Positions 27,209 through 38,042 of a DNA stretch of 64,000 bases are shown one piece after another. The DNA comes from Echinicola pacifica DSM 19836 (GTDB lineage: Bacteria > Bacteroidota > Bacteroidia > Cytophagales > Cyclobacteriaceae), in assembly GCF_000373245.1 (NCBI RefSeq), contig NZ_KB890738.1, forward strand, positions 372,073 through 436,072. Direction: 5' to 3'. How positions within the stretch are numbered: position 1 is the first letter of the stretch; every line of letters starts with the position of its first letter. The notes under the pieces were generated by a model, which saw nothing but the letters and a program-made list of their open reading frames with translations, did no database searches and was not told the origin of the DNA. The position numbers were made by a program, and so were the translations under genes.

Positions 27209-28840
27209 TTATTCTGGATACCCCGGATTCTGAGTCAGGTTTTTTCCTCTCTCCAATTCAGAAGTTGGAATAGGCCATAGATAATGCATGGCAGGATCAA
27301 ATATCCTCACCTGATTAATAATATTTGGGTTGAAGTCCACCGTATTGCCCGCATCCACGGTCAAACCATATACGCCAAAGCCCTCATTGATCTCAATCAT
27401 GCTATTTCTCCTCATATCAAAGAAGCTCCAACCTTCCATCGACAGCTCCACCATACGCTCTCTATAGATATCTGCCATGGTGATGGCGCCAGCAGTATAA
27501 AGCGGCAGGTCCTCTGAGGCTCTTGAGCGAATGCTATTAATCGTCTGGTCCAAAATGGCTTGGGAAACGGTCTCTGCTCCACCATCTCTCATGGCCACTG
27601 CTTCCAGGTAATTGAGCAGTACATCTGCGTACCTAAAAATAATATAATCCAATGGGGAATCTCTACTTTGGGAGGTCTCGGCACCCGGAATGACATACTT
27701 ACGCATATGCATTCCCACCTGGGAATGATTGACCGCCTGGAAGTCATGTGGATAGAGGATATCATCGTCCAGCTTATCCTTAAAATGTGACCCGGGTCTT
27801 AGGATGGTATGATCTAACCGAGGATCGCGTCCTTCAAAATAAGCATATACATCATCAGGAATCCTGTCGGGATCCTCGTTTATATAATCCACACCTTCCA
27901 CGGGATTTTGGATAATTCTCTCAAATTGGTCCACATACCAGCTGGTGGGCTGCATCCAGGACCAGCCATCGGCGGAGGCGCTTCTGAAGGCATACATTTT
28001 CTCGAAATTCCCACCTGATTCGGATTCATTCCTAAAGATATGCTCCACATCGAAGATGACTTCCTCATTATTTTCATTGGTGGTACTTATCACATCCTCA
28101 TAATTGGGCACTAGGCTGTATCCCATGCTCATGATCTGCTCAGCAGCCGTGGCCGCCGCGGCCCAGTCTTTTTCGAATAGGCCTATCTTCATCCGCAAGG
28201 CCAAAGCCGCTCCCTTGGTCGCTCTTCCAGTCTGCTCCTGGCCAGGCACCGGCAGGTGATCCACGGCAAATAGCAGGTCCTCCTTCATCAGCTCCACGAC
28301 CTCAGATACTGGGGCTCGGTAGGCATCGGCATCCTGAGCGGTGGGTACTGTGATGAATAATGGCACATCGCCATAGACCTCTACTAGCAGATAATAATAC
28401 ATGGCTCTTAAGAAGCGGGCTTCGCCAATCATAATATTCTTACGCTCTTCGCCATTTTCTCCTTCGAAGGGAATCTCATCAATATGCACCAAAAAATCAT
28501 TGGACCTTACGACCCCTTTGTACATATTTTCCCAAAGCTCATTTACGATGCGGTTGTCCGGATTATGAACACCCTCTGCGATCTGTCTATATACCCCATT
28601 GCGGGAGTTTCCCAGTGGAGTAAATAAATCAAAAAGACCCAGGGTGGCCCAGCCTAAGCTCTCATTTCCGGTCTCCAAAGCATCATATATCGCGGTAAGT
28701 CCGGCGATAGCGTCATATTCATTGGACCAAAAAGAGTCCGCTGATAATGCGTCATTTGGATTCTTATCTAGGAATTCCTGGTTACATGCCAAGCAAAGCA
28801 GGCATATCACCATTATATAAGTATGTTTTAACTTTTTCAT
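27209..28840 (-). CDS. SusD/RagB family glycan-binding lipoprotein
   Basis: A 543-residue surface lipoprotein that captures glycan and delivers it to the SusC partner. The start at 28840 gives a standard lipoprotein signal (MKKLKHTYIMVICLLCLAC, lipid Cys19). A start at 28867 would overlap the SusC stop (TAATG) and add nine residues. It has SusD-like TPR helices and the C-terminal RagB/SusD segment (FDMRRNSMIEI ... HYLWPIPTSELERGKNLTQNPGY). It follows directly after susC, the order usual in PULs. Confidence 0.93.
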   Translation of the reverse strand: MKKLKHTYIMVICLLCLACNQEFLDKNPNDALSADSFWSNEYDAIAGLTAIYDALETGNESLGWATLGLFDLFTPLGNSRNGVYRQIAEGVHNPDNRIVNELWENMYKGVVRSNDFLVHIDEIPFEGENGEERKNIMIGEARFLRAMYYYLLVEVYGDVPLFITVPTAQDADAYRAPVSEVVELMKEDLLFAVDHLPVPGQEQTGRATKGAALALRMKIGLFEKDWAAAATAAEQIMSMGYSLVPNYEDVISTTNENNEEVIFDVEHIFRNESESGGNFEKMYAFRSASADGWSWMQPTSWYVDQFERIIQNPVEGVDYINEDPDRIPDDVYAYFEGRDPRLDHTILRPGSHFKDKLDDDILYPHDFQAVNHSQVGMHMRKYVIPGAETSQSRDSPLDYIIFRYADVLLNYLEAVAMRDGGAETVSQAILDQTINSIRSRASEDLPLYTAGAITMADIYRERMVELSMEGWSFFDMRRNSMIEINEGFGVYGLTVDAGNTVDFNPNIINQVRIFDPAMHYLWPIPTSELERGKNLTQNPGYPE

Positions 28841-28866
28841 AAGGATAGTTTTTTGGTAATGGATCA

Positions 28867-31800
28867 TTATAACCTAATGCTCAAGCCGAGGCTAGTGGAG
28901 CGGACGTTTGGAACTTCCGTCGCAGAGCCAGTTTCTGGATCAAATCCCCATTCTTCATTGGTTATCGTGAACACATTTTCCATGCTGAAGTAAACCCTAA
29001 CATTTTGGAGCTTAAACTTGCCAATGATTGATTCGGGAAGAGTATAGCCTAGTTGCAGGTTTTTGACTCTAAAAAACGAGACGTCCTTGACCCAGAAGGA
29101 AGATACATTTCCATTCAAGCCTTGCATAGCATCCTGATTCAGGCGAGGCAAGCTGCCATCCGGGTTTTGCTCTGACCAGGCGTCATCCACCCATCTTTGG
29201 TGCAGCACCCCTCTGTCACTCCACTCTATCGGTCTCACTCCTGTGCCAAAGGTATTCATATCCTGATCTGCCACTCCCTGTAATACCAGTCCAAAATCGA
29301 CTCCTTTTAGTTCCAGTGAAATCTTGCCTCCATAGCTATAACCTGGAATTCTATTGCCAATAATGACCCTATCATCACTGTCTATCACGCCATTGCCCGC
29401 ATCGGGAATGCCATCATTATTGGTATCAACGGTAAGCTGATCCTTAAATTGGATATCTCCTGGGGAGGTATTGTTTTGATGTCTAGGAGCGGCTTCTATT
29501 TCATCTATAGTCTGGAATAAGCCTACCGCCTCCAGTCCATACCAGGACTGGTAGGGATATCCTACCTGCGTGCCCCCTGTCTGAATATCCTCGAAATAAT
29601 CCGTCACCTCATTATCCAATATAGTCAGGTGGCCAGAGACATTATAGTTGAGCTGACCAATATTGTTTCTATAGCCAAGGCTTAATTCTACCCCTTTGTT
29701 TACCATTGAGGCGAGGTTTACAGTAGGGTTTGCTTTATTCCCTAGAAATTGTGGAACGGGCAATCCAGTAAGTATGCCATCGGTTTTTCGGTTAAAATAA
29801 TCAACGGTAAAATTTAGTTTTCCATCAAAGAATGCCGCATCCAATCCAATATCGGTGGTGGTGGTTTCTTCCCATCGGATGTCTTCATTGACCAGTGAAG
29901 TCTGGGCGATGCCCGTATATACTTCCCCGCCGAAGGAGTAATTCTGATTTAGATTATAGGTGGACTGATAAGGGTAGTTTCCGATTCTATTATTCCCCAG
30001 TCTTCCCCAGGACGCTCGGAGCTTCAAATTATCTATAAAGGAGATATTGCTCATAAAAGCCTCCTCAGAGATATTCCATCCTGCCGAAAAAGCGGGGAAG
30101 TAACCCCATCTATTCTCTGCCTGGAACCGGGAAGATCCATCGGCTCTGAAATTTATTTCAGCAAAGTACTTTCCTTTATAGTTATAATTAAACCTTCCAA
30201 AGTAAGACTGCAAAGCCCACTCCACGGTGTTTCCGCTGGCTCCAGCCACCAATAATCCCGCATTGATTGCGGTCACTTGATTATTTTGGTATTGGTTTTT
30301 GGTCACAGATACATAGTCATCGCGATAATTTAAGCGTTCAAAACCGCCCAGTAGCTTAAAGGAATGGTCATCAAAGGATTTTTGGTATTCCAGCAGGAGA
30401 TTGGAGGTGATCAGGTAGTCCTGGTCCTGACGAGAGGTGGAAGATCGGCCAGAGGCCAAACCAAATTCTCGAGTGACTACATCCCTTTGGAAATCCCAAA
30501 GGTCCCATCTTTTTGCGAAGGTATTTCTAAGTTGGTTATTATAGTTTAGAGATACTTTGGCGGTGGCAGTAAGGCCTTCTATCATTTCCCAGCTAGCAAA
30601 GACACTACCCAGGATCCTTTTCTGATTGATATCATCATCACGATTCATCACCGCCCCATGTGGATTAGTGATTGTGCCCACTGCCGGGTGCTGTGCGCCG
30701 CCCCATCTTCCATCTGGGTGCTGCATACTAGGGATGCCTGGCACGGTGCCTAGGTCAATCGTATTATCCCCAAGTGCATTGGGAACGACATCCGACCATC
30801 TAAAAAACATATCGCCACCGACCTTGACTCCTTTTACTATTTCCGATTGAAGGTTGGTCCTTACCCCATAGCGCTTTATATTATTATTGAGCACCAGTCC
30901 ATCCTGATCCAGATAACTCATGGATAGCCTGTACTGAGTGGCAGCTGTACCGCCAGTGACTGATAGACTATGAGATTGGATCCTTGCCGTGCTTCCCACT
31001 TGCTCATCGTACCAATCGACATTGGGATAGAGCAGAGGATCATTAGGATTGTCCCGCCAGGCCTGTATCGCGGCAGCATTGAAGATCTCGGTACCTCGGT
31101 TGATATTGGCTTGCTCCATATATAAGCCAAAATCACTGACGAATTCCGGCATTCGGGTACTTTTTTGCCATCCTGTATATCCATTATAGGATAGTGAAAC
31201 TTTCCCTTCCTTGCCTCTTTTGGTGGTAATTAGTATCACCCCATTGGCACCTCTGGAACCGTATATGGAGGCGGATGCTGCATCTTTAAGGATAGAGATA
31301 TTTTCGACATCATTAGGATCAATATCATTCATAATCCCTGTTCCTTCGGAAGGAATACCGTCCACCACGATGAGCGGGTTAGTATTATTGAAGGTGCCTA
31401 TTCCACGGATTCTAATGTTTGCGCCGTCGCCACCTGCCACGCCGCCGTTGGCCTGACTCACCACCACGCCCGGGGCCAGCCCTGACAAACCTGCACTAAT
31501 ATTAGTGATAGGCCTGGATTCTATGTCTTGATTATTGATGGTACTGACAGAGCCAGTCAGGTTTACCTTCTTCTCGGTGCCATAGCCTACGACCACCACC
31601 TCTTCCAGCGCCTTGATATCGACCTGCATTTGGATATCGATCTTGCTTTGATTTAGGGCTTTTACCTCCTGAGGGACATAGCCCACAATCTTAAAAATCA
31701 GGACGGAGCCAGTCTCAGGGACATTGAGGCTGTAATGGCCATCCATATCAGTGACCGTTCCTGTGGAGCTTCCTTTGATCAAAACATAGACTCCTGGCAG

Positions 31801-32028
31801 CCCGAGGCCATTTTCATCCACCACCGTGCCCGTCACTTGCTCATATCTGAGGGCATTGCCCTCCACTTTTGGTTGTCCGTCATTTTCCAAGGCGAGGACT
31901 CCCGTCATTCTCTCTAAGCCACTGCTCTCTCTTGCATAGGTATCGAATATCAATAGAAGCAACAGAAACACCAGGGTGCAGATTTTCTGCAATGCGCTTA
32001 GTCTGTTAATTGTAAAATTAAAACACAT
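28867..32028 (-). CDS. SusC/RagA family TonB-linked outer-membrane transporter
   Basis: A 1053-residue TonB-dependent importer. After a signal peptide (about 1-33) there is a carboxypeptidase-regulatory-like beta domain (about 66-150, VTGTVVDENGLGLPGV), the TonB-box region VVVVGYGT, the plug (GANIRIRGIGTFN ... ILKDAASASIYGSRGANGVI) and the C-terminal barrel. It imports oligosaccharides together with the adjacent SusD. A spacer of about 130 bases separates it from the GH88 gene upstream. Confidence 0.95.
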   Translation of the reverse strand: MCFNFTINRLSALQKICTLVFLLLLLIFDTYARESSGLERMTGVLALENDGQPKVEGNALRYEQVTGTVVDENGLGLPGVYVLIKGSSTGTVTDMDGHYSLNVPETGSVLIFKIVGYVPQEVKALNQSKIDIQMQVDIKALEEVVVVGYGTEKKVNLTGSVSTINNQDIESRPITNISAGLSGLAPGVVVSQANGGVAGGDGANIRIRGIGTFNNTNPLIVVDGIPSEGTGIMNDIDPNDVENISILKDAASASIYGSRGANGVILITTKRGKEGKVSLSYNGYTGWQKSTRMPEFVSDFGLYMEQANINRGTEIFNAAAIQAWRDNPNDPLLYPNVDWYDEQVGSTARIQSHSLSVTGGTAATQYRLSMSYLDQDGLVLNNNIKRYGVRTNLQSEIVKGVKVGGDMFFRWSDVVPNALGDNTIDLGTVPGIPSMQHPDGRWGGAQHPAVGTITNPHGAVMNRDDDINQKRILGSVFASWEMIEGLTATAKVSLNYNNQLRNTFAKRWDLWDFQRDVVTREFGLASGRSSTSRQDQDYLITSNLLLEYQKSFDDHSFKLLGGFERLNYRDDYVSVTKNQYQNNQVTAINAGLLVAGASGNTVEWALQSYFGRFNYNYKGKYFAEINFRADGSSRFQAENRWGYFPAFSAGWNISEEAFMSNISFIDNLKLRASWGRLGNNRIGNYPYQSTYNLNQNYSFGGEVYTGIAQTSLVNEDIRWEETTTTDIGLDAAFFDGKLNFTVDYFNRKTDGILTGLPVPQFLGNKANPTVNLASMVNKGVELSLGYRNNIGQLNYNVSGHLTILDNEVTDYFEDIQTGGTQVGYPYQSWYGLEAVGLFQTIDEIEAAPRHQNNTSPGDIQFKDQLTVDTNNDGIPDAGNGVIDSDDRVIIGNRIPGYSYGGKISLELKGVDFGLVLQGVADQDMNTFGTGVRPIEWSDRGVLHQRWVDDAWSEQNPDGSLPRLNQDAMQGLNGNVSSFWVKDVSFFRVKNLQLGYTLPESIIGKFKLQNVRVYFSMENVFTITNEEWGFDPETGSATEVPNVRSTSLGLSIRL

Positions 32029-32159
32029 AAGTAATCATTTAGGTTATTAAGTTTTGGGTTTCAATAAATATAAAGGATAGTGCATCCATCTAGCTGGAAT
32101 TCATTTGATCTATTATTTTCATAATTTCACCTCTTTATCTTCAGTTTTTGGGGACAATA

Positions 32160-33434
32160 TTAAGAATCCATCTCAAACCAATTTCTCAATCGCAGTAAGG
32201 ATTCCAGGTAATAGTAATCGGCATAATTCAAGGGCTTATCGATTTCAGAATTATGAGGGATGCTTCCCACAGAATGCTTGAGCAGAAAATTGTGGTTTTC
32301 TCCTGGCTTAGCGAAATACTCCGGACCAGATAGGGTTTTCAACATATCCTTCGCTCTCTGGAGGTAATCTCCTTCGCTATAAGTGCTCAGCTCCAGCAAG
32401 GCAGAGGTGGTGATAGCCGCAGCGGAAGCGTCTTTTGGCTCCTGAGGAATATTCTGAGCATCGTAATCCCAGAAGGGCACATCATTTTTCCGGATTTCTG
32501 GATTACTAAGTATAAAAGCCGCAATATTCCTGGCTTGCTCAAGGTATTCCTCCTTCTCCGTAAACCTATAACACATGATATATCCATACAGCCCCCAAGC
32601 CTGGCCCCTCGACCAGGAGGACTCATGAGAAAATCCCTGAGCTCGTTCTTTATTTCTAACTTCTCCGCTGATCGGATCGTAATCCACCACATGGTATGAG
32701 CTATAGTCTTCTCTAAAATGGTGCTTCATGGTGGTATTGGCATGGTTGATGGCGACCTCGGCATATTTGGCATCGCCAGTCATCTCGGAAACCACAAAGA
32801 GTAGCTCCAGATTCATCATATTATCTATGATCACAGGAAATTCCCACCCACGCTTAGATTGCCATCCTCCATCCACATTCCAAGACAGGATACAGCCCAC
32901 CTCTGGGTTATATCTATCCATAAGCGTATTGGCAGCATCTATCAGTACCTGCGCATAGGCTTTATCTCCACTTATCCGAAGGCCATTACCATATGAATTA
33001 TTAAACACAAAGCCCAAATCATGGTTGGAGAAGAACCTATCCTCCTTATTCAATTCCTGAAAATATTGGGCCTCTTCCATCCATTCCTTGTCCCCGGTAA
33101 GCTCATATAAATACCATAGTGAACCGGCAAAAAACCCTTCTGTCCAGTCAAAGCCATTTCTTACCCACATTATTTCCCCATCTTCTTCTATACTTCGGGG
33201 AGCCTTTTTAGCCTCCCTCGCCACCTTTGCTAAGCCAGCATATAAGGTTTCGGCCTTCTGCGTCTGAGTTTGTATGGAGAGACTTTCCAGAGGTTGGGAA
33301 GTGACCTGAACTTCTGAAGTATTTTCTGCATTGGACTTGGCGGTGCTTGAGCAGCTCCCATGAAGAACTATTACAGAAAGCAGCAGCAGATTTGCAAACC
33401 ATCCAGCCTGCTGGCCATTTTTGAAATTGATCAT
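32160..33434 (-). CDS. Glycoside hydrolase family 88 unsaturated glucuronyl hydrolase (lipoprotein)
   Basis: A 424-residue (alpha/alpha)6-barrel enzyme, lipid-anchored or exported (Cys28 in LHGSC). Candidate catalytic residues by comparison with Bacillus UGL (D88/D149) are Asp139 (NHDLGF) and Asp204 (IIDNMMNLE). GH88 enzymes hydrate the 4,5-double bond of unsaturated uronic acids produced by polysaccharide lyases, releasing a keto sugar. Its presence implies that a uronic-acid polymer is cut by a lyase. It is the first gene of the minus-strand PUL, divergent from the hybrid regulator. Confidence 0.88.
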   Translation of the reverse strand: MINFKNGQQAGWFANLLLLSVIVLHGSCSSTAKSNAENTSEVQVTSQPLESLSIQTQTQKAETLYAGLAKVAREAKKAPRSIEEDGEIMWVRNGFDWTEGFFAGSLWYLYELTGDKEWMEEAQYFQELNKEDRFFSNHDLGFVFNNSYGNGLRISGDKAYAQVLIDAANTLMDRYNPEVGCILSWNVDGGWQSKRGWEFPVIIDNMMNLELLFVVSEMTGDAKYAEVAINHANTTMKHHFREDYSSYHVVDYDPISGEVRNKERAQGFSHESSWSRGQAWGLYGYIMCYRFTEKEEYLEQARNIAAFILSNPEIRKNDVPFWDYDAQNIPQEPKDASAAAITTSALLELSTYSEGDYLQRAKDMLKTLSGPEYFAKPGENHNFLLKHSVGSIPHNSEIDKPLNYADYYYLESLLRLRNWFEMDS

Positions 33435-33929
33435 AAAGAAAAATTTTGATTCGTGTTTAGAATTTCCAAGCCGGTTTTCAGCGACTTGATTTATTCAAAT
33501 CTAAATAATAGCTCACCATGGAATCAATAGCATAGGGGCATATTATGAATATTCCCCCCCTTAAATCAGAGAATACACCCCCAGTATAAGAGAATGCAAA
33601 GCCCTTCTATCCACAACACCTAATTTCACGCCTCCCTCATCGGACAAAACATACGACTGCCTACTCTGGCTTTCTCAAAATAAAATGACGGGACAATAAA
33701 ACTGACTTTTGAAGTGGGGAAAACGCCTCTCCTCCCTCAGTATCAGTGAAAGCCTCTGGTGAAGCATCACGCTTCAGGAAATACGGTTAGCACTCCCATA
33801 TTCATATTTTATAGGGGGTATTTTGATATTTGGCCTTGCAGAGTCCGTCCCAATTATAATTTTTAAACTATTTTTAGTTTGCAAGTCAGACATCATCATC
33901 GCCCAAAAACCAAAGTCATCCATTAGATT
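33435..33929. other. Divergent PUL control region
   Basis: Separates the GH88 gene (-) from the hybrid regulator (+). It should carry the promoters of both and possibly the operator of the regulator. Only an imperfect hairpin (AAGCCTCTGGTGAAG / CTTCAGG, about 33754-33779) and a C run (33552-33559) were noticed. No perfect -7 box with a -33 partner or clear direct repeat was found by eye. Confidence 0.4.
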
Positions 33930-36900
33930 ATGAAAAGAGTAATAAACAAGGTAAGTATTCAGGCATGGGCTATCCTATTTTCGTTTGCCTTCATAATACC
34001 TTGTTTTGGCCAGGAACTTCCTAATCTAAAGTTTAAGAAAATCGGTGTTTCTGATGGGCTTAGCAGCACCACGGTCAGCAGCATCATCCAGGATAATAAG
34101 GGCTTTTTGTGGTTTGGCACTCGAGATGGCCTAAACAAATTCGACGGATACACGATCAAAACCTACCATAACGAGCTATATGATGACTCCACTCTTCATG
34201 ACAATTGGGTATCTTCGCTCTATGAGGATCCCAGCAATAAGCTATGGATAAGCACCATCAAGGGCCTGTCATTGTATGATGATGATTTAGACAAAATCAT
34301 AAGAATAAAAGATGAAAATAATATCCTCGAAGGGCTTACCATCAGTCAGATTTCGGCAGGCCATGGCAACCAGATCCTATTAAGTAGCCGAAAGGGGCTT
34401 TTTTCGTTTGACTCTAAGGACGTGCAGCAGCAGATCACGTTGAAACAGATCGTAAATACCTCCGTCATCTCTGCGTATGCAGATCAGGACACCTTATGGA
34501 TTGGCTCCACTGATGGGGTATATTGCTATGACTATCGGGCAAAGTCGATCTCCAAAGTATATAATTACGACAATAATGTGGTTTCCTATAATTTCAAGAT
34601 TAAGTTCTTCAGGCTAAACCAAGACACCTTGCTCATGGCTTCTCCCCTGGGATTATTTCAGTGGGATGGCCAAAAGGAAACATTTGTCCCTTTTATATTC
34701 AAGGACTCCGACGGGCATATTCACAGCTTCCCAAAGGCGATAAGGGCGATTGTAAAAGACTCCAATGACGTCTTGTGGATAGGTGCTATTGATGGGCTAT
34801 ATTTATTGAATATTGCAAAGAAGAAATTTTCCAAATACAGCCATATCCCCCAGGATTTATACAGCTTGAGTCATAACTCCATCTACGATATTCTCGAAGA
34901 TGAGGATCATAATATGTGGATAGGAACCTGGGCTGGCGGGGTAAATCTATTTGACAGAAGTCTCGGCACTTTTAATCATTACTATAGCTCAGAAACGGAG
35001 GATGCCTTGAGCAATAATATTATTAGCTCCTTTGTGGAAGATGAGCCCAATAGATTCTGGATCGGCACTGAAGGGGGAGGGTTAAACTATTTTGATAGAC
35101 TGAGCGGCAAGTTTGAAAGAATCCATTACAGTCCTACCGACGAACCAGACGCGAATATCAAAAAGATCATAAAGGACCAGAATGGCAATTTGTGGATAGG
35201 CCTGCATTATCATGGACTGGAGGTATATAATCCCAAACAAAAAAACTATACCAAATACAAGCATCATCATGCTGATCGGCACAGTCTGAGCAATAGCACC
35301 ATCATGACACTCTATGAAGATTCCCAAAGCAATATATGGATAGGGACCAATGGTGGAGGCCTCAACAGGTATATGGGCAATGGACAGTTTGAGCGATATG
35401 ACAATCAATCCTGGACCTCAAATATGACGGTGTTTTCCATTCACGAAAAGTGGAATGGCAGCCTAATGCTAGGAACCAATAGGGGCTTAGTGGAATTTAC
35501 TCCCGACAATAAGCAGTTTACTCCCTCCAATATATTTTCGGAGGCGCTCGATGAGGACATCACCGTTCACACTATCTATTCCGAAAAGGACAGTGTGTAT
35601 TGGCTAGGCACCTCCAGCCACGGCTTGATCAAATTCAATAGTGTAAACGATGATGTGAAGGTGTACCATACGGCAAATGGCTTGCCCAATAACCTGGTCT
35701 ATGGGATACTTCCTGGGGGCCATCATACCTTATGGATTAGCACCAATAATGGGCTTTCCACCTTCAATATAGATACGGAAACTTTCACAAATTACAGCAT
35801 CAAAAATGGCCTGCAAAGCAGCGTCTTTAATTATAATAGTTTCCTGAAAACCTCCCAAGGAGATATGCTTTTTGGGGGAATTAATGGGTTCAACCTGTTT
35901 GACCCCTCTAAGATTTCCACTAAGGAACGTAATGCGCCTCTCTATATCACCTCCATTAAGGTTTTTGACAAGGAGGTACAGGGTGATAATGAAATGGTCA
36001 AGAACATCACCAATTCCGAAAAGGTAATCCTGGAACCCGACCAGTTCAATTTTACCATAAGCTATACCTCCATCAACTTTGTGTCTCCCCAAAGCACAAA
36101 ATACCTGTATAAGCTCGAAGGAGTGGACAATGATTGGGTAGTTGCCGGAAACCAGCGCTTTGCCAATTATAATGATATTGGGCCCGGCACTTATACCTTC
36201 AAAGTAAAAACCTATTCCAATACAGATAATCCTCAGGTGTCACAGGCTTCTTTGGAGATCATAGTGCTGGCACCCTGGTGGCAGACCCGATGGGCCTATC
36301 TGGGCTATTTCCTGTTATTTGCCATCCTCCTGTTTTCCTTGTGGAAATTCAGGTCATGGCAGTTCCGCTTACGCCAGAAGCTGCTGCAAAGCCAGATGGA
36401 CACAGAAAATGAAAAAATTCTTTATGATCTCAAGCTTAATTTTTTCACTAATATTTCCCATGAGCTAAAGACCCCGCTTACCCTGATACTTGGTCCTGCG
36501 GAGGAGCTGATCTCGCATGAGTGGAAGAGCAATACACTTAAGGAAAAGGCTCATTTACTTTATTCTCAATCAAAGAAAATGTACCAGTTGGTAAACCAGC
36601 TCCTAGAATTCCGTAAGACTGAAACCGACAATATAAGCTTAAGAGCGCTTAAGGGCGATGTGTCTAATTTCGTAAATGAGATATATCTGGTTTTTAAGCT
36701 TAAGGCGCAGGAAAAGGGCATCCAATACACCTTTAAGAGCATTAATCATGATATCTCGATCTATTTTGATAGGGAGAAGCTTGAGATGGTATTTACCAAT
36801 CTACTTTCTAATGCATTCAAGCACACTCATGAGGGTGGTAGCATAAAAGTGGATGTGGACTTTGTGGGCTCTCCTGCCAAAGACGCTGAGTTTTTGCAGG

Positions 36901-38042
36901 GAGCACTGGTGAATAACTATGCAAAGATATCCATTGAGGACGATGGAAATGGCATGTCCAGAGAGGAGATGGATAAGATTTTCGATCGTTTTCATCAGAC
37001 TTTTAGAAGTGAAACCCTATCGATCAGCGGTACAGGTATAGGCCTTTCCTTAGTGAAGGATTTTGTCAGTATTCACCATGGGGAGGTGCTGGTAAAGAGT
37101 GCTCTTAAGGAAGGTACCATATTTACAGTAAAGCTTCCTTTTGGGAGTAAGCATCTCGCTCCGGAGCAGATATTACCGGATATAAATGCAGGGGCAGAAT
37201 TTACTATTTATAAGGATATTGACCTTGAAAAAGACCATGATACTCGCCCCATCAGGAATGCGGAGGCCTTTCCCTTTACGATATTAATAGTGGATGATAA
37301 TGAAGATTTATTATCCTATTTGCAGGGTTTGCTATCGCCCAGCTATTCGATACTAATGGCAGAAAACGGCTTGGAAGCTTTGGAAACATTAAAAAGCCAT
37401 ACGCCAGACTTGATTATAAGCGATGTGATGATGCCTGAGATGGACGGCATCACCCTCTGTCAAAAAGTCAATGAGGACAAGTCGCTGGGATATATTCCAT
37501 TTATACTTCTGACCGCCAGGACCGCCACGGTTTATGAAATCGAAGGACTTACCATTGGCGCCACAGACTATATTAGTAAGCCTTTTAACCCCAAGGTCCT
37601 ACAAGCAAAAATCCACAATATATTTTCCAATAAGCTCCGCCTTCATGAATTTTATGAGAAATCAATATTAAAAGAACATTTTGAGCTTGAGATTCCTGAC
37701 GAAGACCGGGAGTTTATTGAGCATGCTATACGTTTGGTGGAGCAGAATGTGGAGGACTTGGAGTTTAATGTCCAGGTTTTGGCCCGTGACATGGCCATGA
37801 GTCAGTCGTCCTTTTACAAAAAACTTAAAAGTATTACGGGCAAAACAGCAGTGGAATTTATCCGTGATGTCAGAATGCGCGTAGCCGCACAGCTACTGAT
37901 CAACTCTAAGTACAGGATTTCGGATATCTCCCTAAAAGTCGGCATTTCAGATACCAAGTATTTCCGAGAATCCTTTAAGAAAATCTATGGCATGAGCCCT
38001 TCTCAATACAAAACTCAGAAAAAACAATCCAATGATTCTTAG
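33930..38042 (+). CDS. Hybrid two-component system regulator (one-protein HTCS) of the PUL
   Basis: A 1370-residue membrane sensor combining all two-component parts. In order: a signal peptide (about 1-27), about 14 ligand-reading propeller repeats (about 35-680; WFGTRDGLNKFDG, WIGTWAGGVNLFD, WIGTEGGGLNYFD), a Y_Y_Y domain (about 690-760), a transmembrane helix (about 790-808), HisKA with His in NISHELKTP (about 842), HATPase (about 950-1070), a receiver with Asp in ISDVMMPEMDG (about 1164), and a C-terminal AraC helix-turn-helix (about 1270-1363). Such proteins bind a specific oligosaccharide in the periplasm and activate their PUL. It is transcribed divergently from the GH88-SusCD-sulfatase genes. 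Confidence 0.95.
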   Translation: MKRVINKVSIQAWAILFSFAFIIPCFGQELPNLKFKKIGVSDGLSSTTVSSIIQDNKGFLWFGTRDGLNKFDGYTIKTYHNELYDDSTLHDNWVSSLYEDPSNKLWISTIKGLSLYDDDLDKIIRIKDENNILEGLTISQISAGHGNQILLSSRKGLFSFDSKDVQQQITLKQIVNTSVISAYADQDTLWIGSTDGVYCYDYRAKSISKVYNYDNNVVSYNFKIKFFRLNQDTLLMASPLGLFQWDGQKETFVPFIFKDSDGHIHSFPKAIRAIVKDSNDVLWIGAIDGLYLLNIAKKKFSKYSHIPQDLYSLSHNSIYDILEDEDHNMWIGTWAGGVNLFDRSLGTFNHYYSSETEDALSNNIISSFVEDEPNRFWIGTEGGGLNYFDRLSGKFERIHYSPTDEPDANIKKIIKDQNGNLWIGLHYHGLEVYNPKQKNYTKYKHHHADRHSLSNSTIMTLYEDSQSNIWIGTNGGGLNRYMGNGQFERYDNQSWTSNMTVFSIHEKWNGSLMLGTNRGLVEFTPDNKQFTPSNIFSEALDEDITVHTIYSEKDSVYWLGTSSHGLIKFNSVNDDVKVYHTANGLPNNLVYGILPGGHHTLWISTNNGLSTFNIDTETFTNYSIKNGLQSSVFNYNSFLKTSQGDMLFGGINGFNLFDPSKISTKERNAPLYITSIKVFDKEVQGDNEMVKNITNSEKVILEPDQFNFTISYTSINFVSPQSTKYLYKLEGVDNDWVVAGNQRFANYNDIGPGTYTFKVKTYSNTDNPQVSQASLEIIVLAPWWQTRWAYLGYFLLFAILLFSLWKFRSWQFRLRQKLLQSQMDTENEKILYDLKLNFFTNISHELKTPLTLILGPAEELISHEWKSNTLKEKAHLLYSQSKKMYQLVNQLLEFRKTETDNISLRALKGDVSNFVNEIYLVFKLKAQEKGIQYTFKSINHDISIYFDREKLEMVFTNLLSNAFKHTHEGGSIKVDVDFVGSPAKDAEFLQGALVNNYAKISIEDDGNGMSREEMDKIFDRFHQTFRSETLSISGTGIGLSLVKDFVSIHHGEVLVKSALKEGTIFTVKLPFGSKHLAPEQILPDINAGAEFTIYKDIDLEKDHDTRPIRNAEAFPFTILIVDDNEDLLSYLQGLLSPSYSILMAENGLEALETLKSHTPDLIISDVMMPEMDGITLCQKVNEDKSLGYIPFILLTARTATVYEIEGLTIGATDYISKPFNPKVLQAKIHNIFSNKLRLHEFYEKSILKEHFELEIPDEDREFIEHAIRLVEQNVEDLEFNVQVLARDMAMSQSSFYKKLKSITGKTAVEFIRDVRMRVAAQLLINSKYRISDISLKVGISDTKYFRESFKKIYGMSPSQYKTQKKQSNDS

